Source of the DNA: Prorocentrum cordatum
Lineage: Eukaryota; Sar; Dinophyceae; Prorocentrales; Prorocentraceae
Reading direction: 5' to 3'
DNA: 32,500 nt
Assembly: GCA_963575745.1 (NCBI GenBank)
Contig: CAUYUJ010016351.1
Coordinates: forward strand, 1 to 32,500
Below the pieces are notes generated by a model, which ran no database searches, had not been told where the DNA came from, and saw only the letters and a program-made list of their open reading frames with translations. Position numbers and translations under genes: made by a program. Every line of letters begins with the position of its first letter. Positions within the stretch are counted from its first letter, which is position 1. Below, piece by piece: positions 28,600 to 32,500 of this stretch.

Positions 28600-30340
28600 C
28601 GAAGGGCATACATATATGGGGCCAAGAGAGGCGACAGCGGGGCCACAGAGGGCAGAGCAAAGGGGCCACGAAGGTCTCGAGGAGGCCACAAATGGCAAGC
28701 AGAGCGACGAAGAAGGGCAGCAACGGGGCCACGAAGGGCATGCATATGGGGCCACGGCGGGCGCGAACGAGCGGGGGCCACGAAGGGCATGCGTATAGGG
28801 GGCCGCAAAGGGCAGCGACGGGGCCACTGAGGGCAGAAACGGGGCCACGAAGGGCAGAGGATGGGCCACGAAGGGCGACAGCAAGGCCACGAAGGGCATG
28901 CATATAGGACCACGACGGGCGCGAGCGAGCGGGGGCCACGAAAGGCATACATATATGGAGCCAGAAAGGGCGACAGAGGAGCCACTGAGCGCAGAAACTG
29001 GGCCACGAAGGGCAGCGAGGGGGCCACGAAGGGCGACAGCGGGGCGACGAAAGGCATGCATATGGGGCCACGACGGGCGTGAGCGAACGGGGGCCACGAA
29101 GGGCATGTAATCCGGGGCCACAGAGGGCAGCGACGGGGCCGCTGAGCGCAGCACCGGGGCCACGGAAGGCATTGAGGGGGCCACGGAGACGACAGCGGGG
29201 CCACGAAGGGCATGCATATGGGGCCACGACGGGCGCGAGCGAGCGGGGGCCACGAAGGGCATTCGTATATGGGGCCACAAAAGGTAACAACGGGGCCACA
29301 GAGGGCAGCAAACGGGCCACGAAGGGCAGCCAGAGGGCCACGAAGGGCGACAGCGGGGCTACGAAGGGTGTGCGTACGGTTGCGAAGAAGTTCAAAGCGA
29401 AAGCGCGACTCTCCAATAAGCTGTGGGAAGTATCAAGCGGGAGCGGCGATTCGATGGTCAATTGCAAGGAAGTCCCAAGCGAAAAAACGATTCTTCAATA
29501 AACTATCAGGAATTATTCGGCGGGAGCCGTTGTTGGCGCGGGCACCGACGGGAGCGAACGAGCGGGGGCCCGAAGGGCATACCTATAAGGGGGGCGTAAA
29601 GGGCAGCGACAGAACCGCTGATAACAGAAACGGGGCCACGAAGGACAGAGAGTGGGCCACGAGGGGCGACAGCGGGGCCACGAAGAGCATGCATATGGGG
29701 CCACGACGGGCGCGAGCGAGCGGGGGCCACGAAGGGCATACATATTTGGGGCCACAAAGGGCGACAGCGGGTCCACTGAGCGCAGAAAGTGGGCCACGAA
29801 GGGCAGCGAGAGGGCCACGAAGGGCGACAGCGGGACGACGAAACGCATGCGTATGGGACCACGGAGGGCGCGAGCGAGCGGGGGCCACGAAGGGCAATTA
29901 ATCCGGGGCCACAGAGGGCAGCGACGGGGCCGCTGAGGGCAGAAACGGACCCACGAAGGGCAGAGAGGGGGCCACGAAGACGACAGCGGGGCCACGAAGG
30001 GCATGCATATGGGGCCACGACGGGCGCGAGCGAGCGGGGGCCACGAAGGGCATTCGTATATGGGGCCACAAAGGGCGACAGCGGGGCCACTGAGGGCAAC
30101 AAACGGGCCACGAAGGGCAGCCAAAGGGCCACGAAGGGCGACAGCGGGGCGACGAAGGGCATGCGCATGGGGCCACGACGGGCGACTGCGAGCGGGGGCC
30201 ACGAAGGGCAATTAATCCGGGGCCACAGAGGGCAGCGACGGGGCCACTGAGGGCAGCAACGCGGCCACGAAGGGCAGCGAGCGAAGGCGACCGCGGAACC
30301 AGTACGGGCAGCGAGGGGCATCGAAGGCGGGCGAAGGGCA
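28600..30340. repeat. Satellite with ~157-bp higher-order unit of ~22-bp subunits
   Basis: The basic subunit is GGGGCCACGAAGGGCAGCGA or close variants. Every 156-159 bp a landmark GGCATGCATATGGGGCCACG, ACGGGCGCGAGCGAGCGGGG recurs (about 28738, 28897, 29054, 29211, then 29690, 29846, 30002, 30160). The word after it (CATACATAT, TAATCCGG or TTCGTATATG) distinguishes unit types. The segment of about 630 bp at 28760-29390 is repeated at 29553-30180 in the same order, offset 793 bp. Frames stay open on both strands and encode only the repeat. Confidence 0.92.
29386..29545. repeat. Block of the AAGTCTCAAGCGGGAGCC family, inside the 157-bp satellite
   Basis: Two to three units with GGAAGTATCAAGCGGGAGCG, GATTCGATGG, CAATTGCAAGGAAGTCCCAA and CGATTCTTCAATAAAC. 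The same family fills 30430-30715 and 31612-31840. It separates the two copies of the 630-bp satellite segment. Confidence 0.8.
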
Positions 30341-30429
30341 GCGAGCGGCGACTGCAGTCCCTAACGGGCTGGTCGGGCGGGCAGGCCCAGACGTCGGGTC
30401 GAGCGGGCGGGTCGTTGGAGCGTAAATTC

Positions 30430-30720
30430 TGTTTGAACCGCCAAGCAATATGTAGCGGAAGCGCGATTCCTGAGTGTCAGAGAGGAGCGGCATCTGAATA
30501 AATTGTAAGGAAGTATCAGGCGGGAGCCGCGATTCGGTGGTAAGTTGCAAGGAAGTCCCAAGCGAGAGCGCGATTCTTCAATACACTGTCAGGAGGTATC
30601 TAGCGGGAGCCGCGATCCGGTGGTAAATTGTCAGGAAATCCGAAGCGAGAGTGCGGTTCATAATCCATTGTGAAGCAGTATCTGGCGGGAGCTGTTGTTG
30701 TTGTTGTAAACCGGGGGCCA
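30430..30720. repeat. Block of the AAGTCTCAAGCGGGAGCC family
   Basis: About five units of 45 to 60 bp, alternating AAGCGAGAGCGCGATTC and GCGGGAGCCGCGATTCGGTG, each followed by TAAATTG and AGGAAGT. It ends in GGAGCTGTTGTTGTTGTTG. Confidence 0.85.
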
Positions 30721-30799
30721 ACAACACAGTTTGACCCTCAAGACCTACCACTATGAAACAACGAGGTACGAGCCCCGGGAAGGGAACTTCAATCGAAAA

Positions 30800-30929
30800 A
30801 ACAAGGTGCACCGGACGGGGGGGATCAACAATAATTATTCTTCAGAAATGAGAGTTCGACAACAACAACAACAACAACGACAACGACAACAACAACAACA
30901 ACGACAACAACAACAACAACAACAACACC

Positions 30930-30980
<51 letters not shown>
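30800..30980. repeat. Flank L followed by (CAA)n
   Basis: Flank L (GGTGCACCGG, GGGGGATCAACAATAATTAT, TCTTCAGAAATGAGAGTTCG) at 30804-30860 is matched at 31927-31981. It runs into (CAA)n/(CGA)n from 30858 to 30979, which is followed by flank A. Confidence 0.9.
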
Positions 30981-31095
30981 ACGTTTAAGATCGTTCGCCC
31001 TTATATGCTCGAGTGTCCAATAAACGCGTATGTCCCAAACCCTCGATACCCGCCCTCTTCGTCTTCGATCGAACCCCTTTTGGGGGGTATGCCTT
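30981..31095. repeat. Dispersed repeat, flank A, copy 2
   Basis: Matches 27683-27789, from GTTCGCCCTTATATGCTC to CCCCTTTTGGGGGGTA. The next stretch, to 31225, is GC-rich with an internal direct repeat of GGGGCGGCCGCGGACCGTCG (31130 and 31175). Confidence 0.85.
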
Positions 31096-31224
31096 TCTTC
31101 CCTGCAGGCCGGGCCCAGGCAAGCGGCGGGGCGGCCGCGGACCGTCGGCCTGGCCAACGGCAGCGCTGATCGGCGGGGCGGCCGCGGACCGTCGACCCGA
31201 CCCCAAGGGGGACGGACAGGGACC

Positions 31225-31302
31225 GACCACGACGACGACGACGACGACGACGACGTCGAAGACGACGGCGACGACGACGACGACGACGGCGACGACGAGC
31301 GA
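31225..31302. repeat. (ACG)n microsatellite
   Basis: CGACGACGACG runs with a few substitutions over about 75 bp, running directly into the second 157-bp-type satellite fragment. Confidence 0.92.
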
Positions 31303-31309
31303 AAGCGAG

Positions 31310-31570
31310 AGCGAGAGAGGACGACAGCAGGGCCACGAAGGGCACAAAGTAGGCCACGAAGGGCGACAGCGGGGACACGAAGGGAATGCGTATGGGGCCA
31401 CGAAGAGCGCGAACGAGCGGGGGCCACGAAGTGCAGATAATGCGGGGCCACAGAAGGCAACTATGGGGCCACTGAGGGTAGCAACTGGGCCACGTAGGAC
31501 ATGAGGGGGGCACAAATGGCGACAGCGGGGCCACGAAGGGCATGCACAGGGGGCCACAACGGGCAAGACT
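31310..31570. repeat. Second fragment of the 157-bp satellite
   Basis: Contains GGGCCACGAAGGGC subunits, a landmark ATGCGTATGGGGCCACG, GAGCGGGGGCCACGAAG, and ATGCGGGGCCACAG. About one and a half higher-order units, more diverged than those at 28.6-30.3 kb. Confidence 0.85.
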
Positions 31571-31611
31571 CCTGGGTGGCTGGGTGTCGGGAGCGCGGCG
31601 GTCGGGCAAAT

Positions 31612-31845
31612 TGCAAGAAATTTCAACGCAAGGCCATTCTTCAGTAAGTTGCAAGCAAATCTCCAGCGAGAGCGCGACTCCAGAGCGCCGGGAGAGCGAT
31701 TCCTGCATACATTGTAAGGAAGTCCCAAGCGAGAGCGCCATTCCTGAATACAATGCGAGGAAGTCTCGGGCGGGAGCGGGGGTCCTGGCTAAATTGCAAG
31801 GAAGTCTCAAGCGGGAGCCGTTGTTGTTGTAACCCAGGGGCCAGG
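31612..31845. repeat. Block of the AAGTCTCAAGCGGGAGCC family
   Basis: Five units of about 45 bp with AAGCGAGAGCGCCATTCCTG, AATACAATGCGAGGAAGTCT and GGGCGGGAGC, ending GGGAGCCGTTGTTGTTG. Together with the 30430 block and the 138-bp satellite it defines one repeat superfamily. Confidence 0.85.
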
Positions 31846-31920
31846 GGCCCAGTTTGAGCAGGAAGAATTCCCCTGTCAAAAAACAGGGTGCGAGCGTCGA
31901 GGGGCACACTTGGATTGAGA

Positions 31921-32021
31921 CAAACAATATGCACCGGTGGGGGGATCAACAATAATTTTTCTTCAGAAATGAGAATTCGACGACAACAACAACAGCAGCA
32001 ACAACAACAACAGCAACAAAC

Positions 32022-32068
<47 letters not shown>
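31921..32068. repeat. Flank L followed by (CAA)n/(CAG)n
   Basis: Flank L at 31927-31981 (TGCACCGG, GGGGATCAACAATAATTTTT, CTTCAGAAATGAGAATTCGA), then (CAA)n with CAG units to 32068. Here flank B follows, whereas the otherwise matching module at 30800 is followed by flank A. Confidence 0.92.
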
Positions 32069-32500
32069 TACTAGCACGTGGGGACACTCCGTTCTCACCA
32101 GTGCCAGGGTTTTCATAGGAGGCGGGCAATACCCCCACTTTGTGGGGGGGCCGGTTCAAGCTCTACCAAATTTCCAAACGACTCTTCGCCACCACCCACA
32201 CCCAGCTTCCCGCCCTATGACGTTCGGACACTTCACTTCGTGGCATGCGGACGACCGTGGCTACTATTCAGGGCCCCGCGGCCGACGACGACGGCGTGCG
32301 CGCGCGAAGAAAAAACGAATGTGTCCCGCAGGGTATTATTTGACAGGGATGATGGCCCTGGCAGGTGCGCAACCGTTGTTGCAGAAGTTCGAAAAAGTTG
32401 CTCGCAAAAGCCCGTTTGACAGAAATGATTAAAAAGTGTTGGGTTTCCTACGAATCCGCAAGAGCGCGCGGGATGAAATTTTGACATTTGTTTTGAAAAA
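32069..32500. repeat. Dispersed repeat, flank B, copy 2 (runs off the window)
   Basis: Matches 24716-25390 from CCAGTGCCAGGGTTTTCAT onward but lacks the extra 240 bp of copy 1, joining the two blocks through a short GC-rich linker near 32280-32310. It is still matching copy 1 at the window end. Confidence 0.85.

Noticed and set aside
27896-29467. 523-codon minus-strand frame and matching plus-strand frames over the GGCCACGAAGGGC satellite
   Set aside because: Frames are open on both strands and encode only the satellite; unit lengths of 156-159 bp shift the phase between copies.
28600-30340. CRISPR-like look of short repeats with variable spacers
   Set aside because: Subunits are directly adjacent with no unique spacers, drift gradually, and form higher-order units typical of eukaryotic satellites.
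1-32500. Dinoflagellate spliced-leader sequence, tRNA or rRNA genes
   Set aside because: I looked for the TTTGGCTCAAG core and for recognisable rRNA or tRNA landmarks and saw none. A short tRNA could still be missed by eye.

Overview
This is a eukaryotic nuclear window dominated by repeats. It contains no prokaryotic operon, CRISPR array, rRNA or tRNA that I can support. The best guess for the host is a GC-rich dinoflagellate, or another alga with relaxed splice sites. The argument rests on the one clearly recognisable gene, whose exons join at GA-AG and GC-AG introns with a G after the acceptor AG, a combination known from dinoflagellates. Large microsatellite-filled introns and dense fold-back elements fit the same picture. 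This is inference; no taxonomic marker and no dinoflagellate spliced-leader sequence was seen.

Genes. Minus strand, about 16.45 to 11.68 kb: a split gene for a non-canonical poly(A)/poly(U) polymerase (Cid1/TUTase type, Pol-beta-fold nucleotidyltransferase). Three exons can be read: a helical lead-in (16210-16448), the catalytic palm with all three acidic positions (15304-15583), and the start of the central domain (11684-11851). The reading phases agree across the three exons. The 3.45 kb intron between the last two is almost entirely (GAT)n and (GAG)n as read on the gene strand. The 5' end and everything after the first part of the central domain are missing or not recognised. A second, weaker minus-strand coding candidate lies at 53-775.

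Layout. 0.85-2.1 kb: polypyrimidine tract, a 102-bp duplication and a 64-bp minisatellite. 2.55-6.06 kb: a satellite of about 160 bp in which every monomer carries an alternating CG block. 6.1-10 kb: dispersed fold-back and repeat families with purine tracts. 10-19.7 kb: huge trinucleotide blocks (GAT/ATC, GAG/CTC, CGT) around the polymerase exons. 19.8-24.5 kb: more fold-back elements, CT-rich tandem repeats and purine/pyrimidine tracts. 24.6-32.5 kb: a mosaic of a 138-bp satellite, a 157-bp higher-order satellite, a family of 40-60-bp repeats, and modules in which different flanks are joined through (CAA)n.

The most interesting observations are: the polymerase gene with non-canonical introns; a 22-bp exact direct repeat whose identical copies supply both the donor and the acceptor of a candidate intron; the periodic Z-DNA-prone satellite; a fold-back element with a 5-bp target duplication; and combinatorial shuffling of flanks around (CAA)n tracts.
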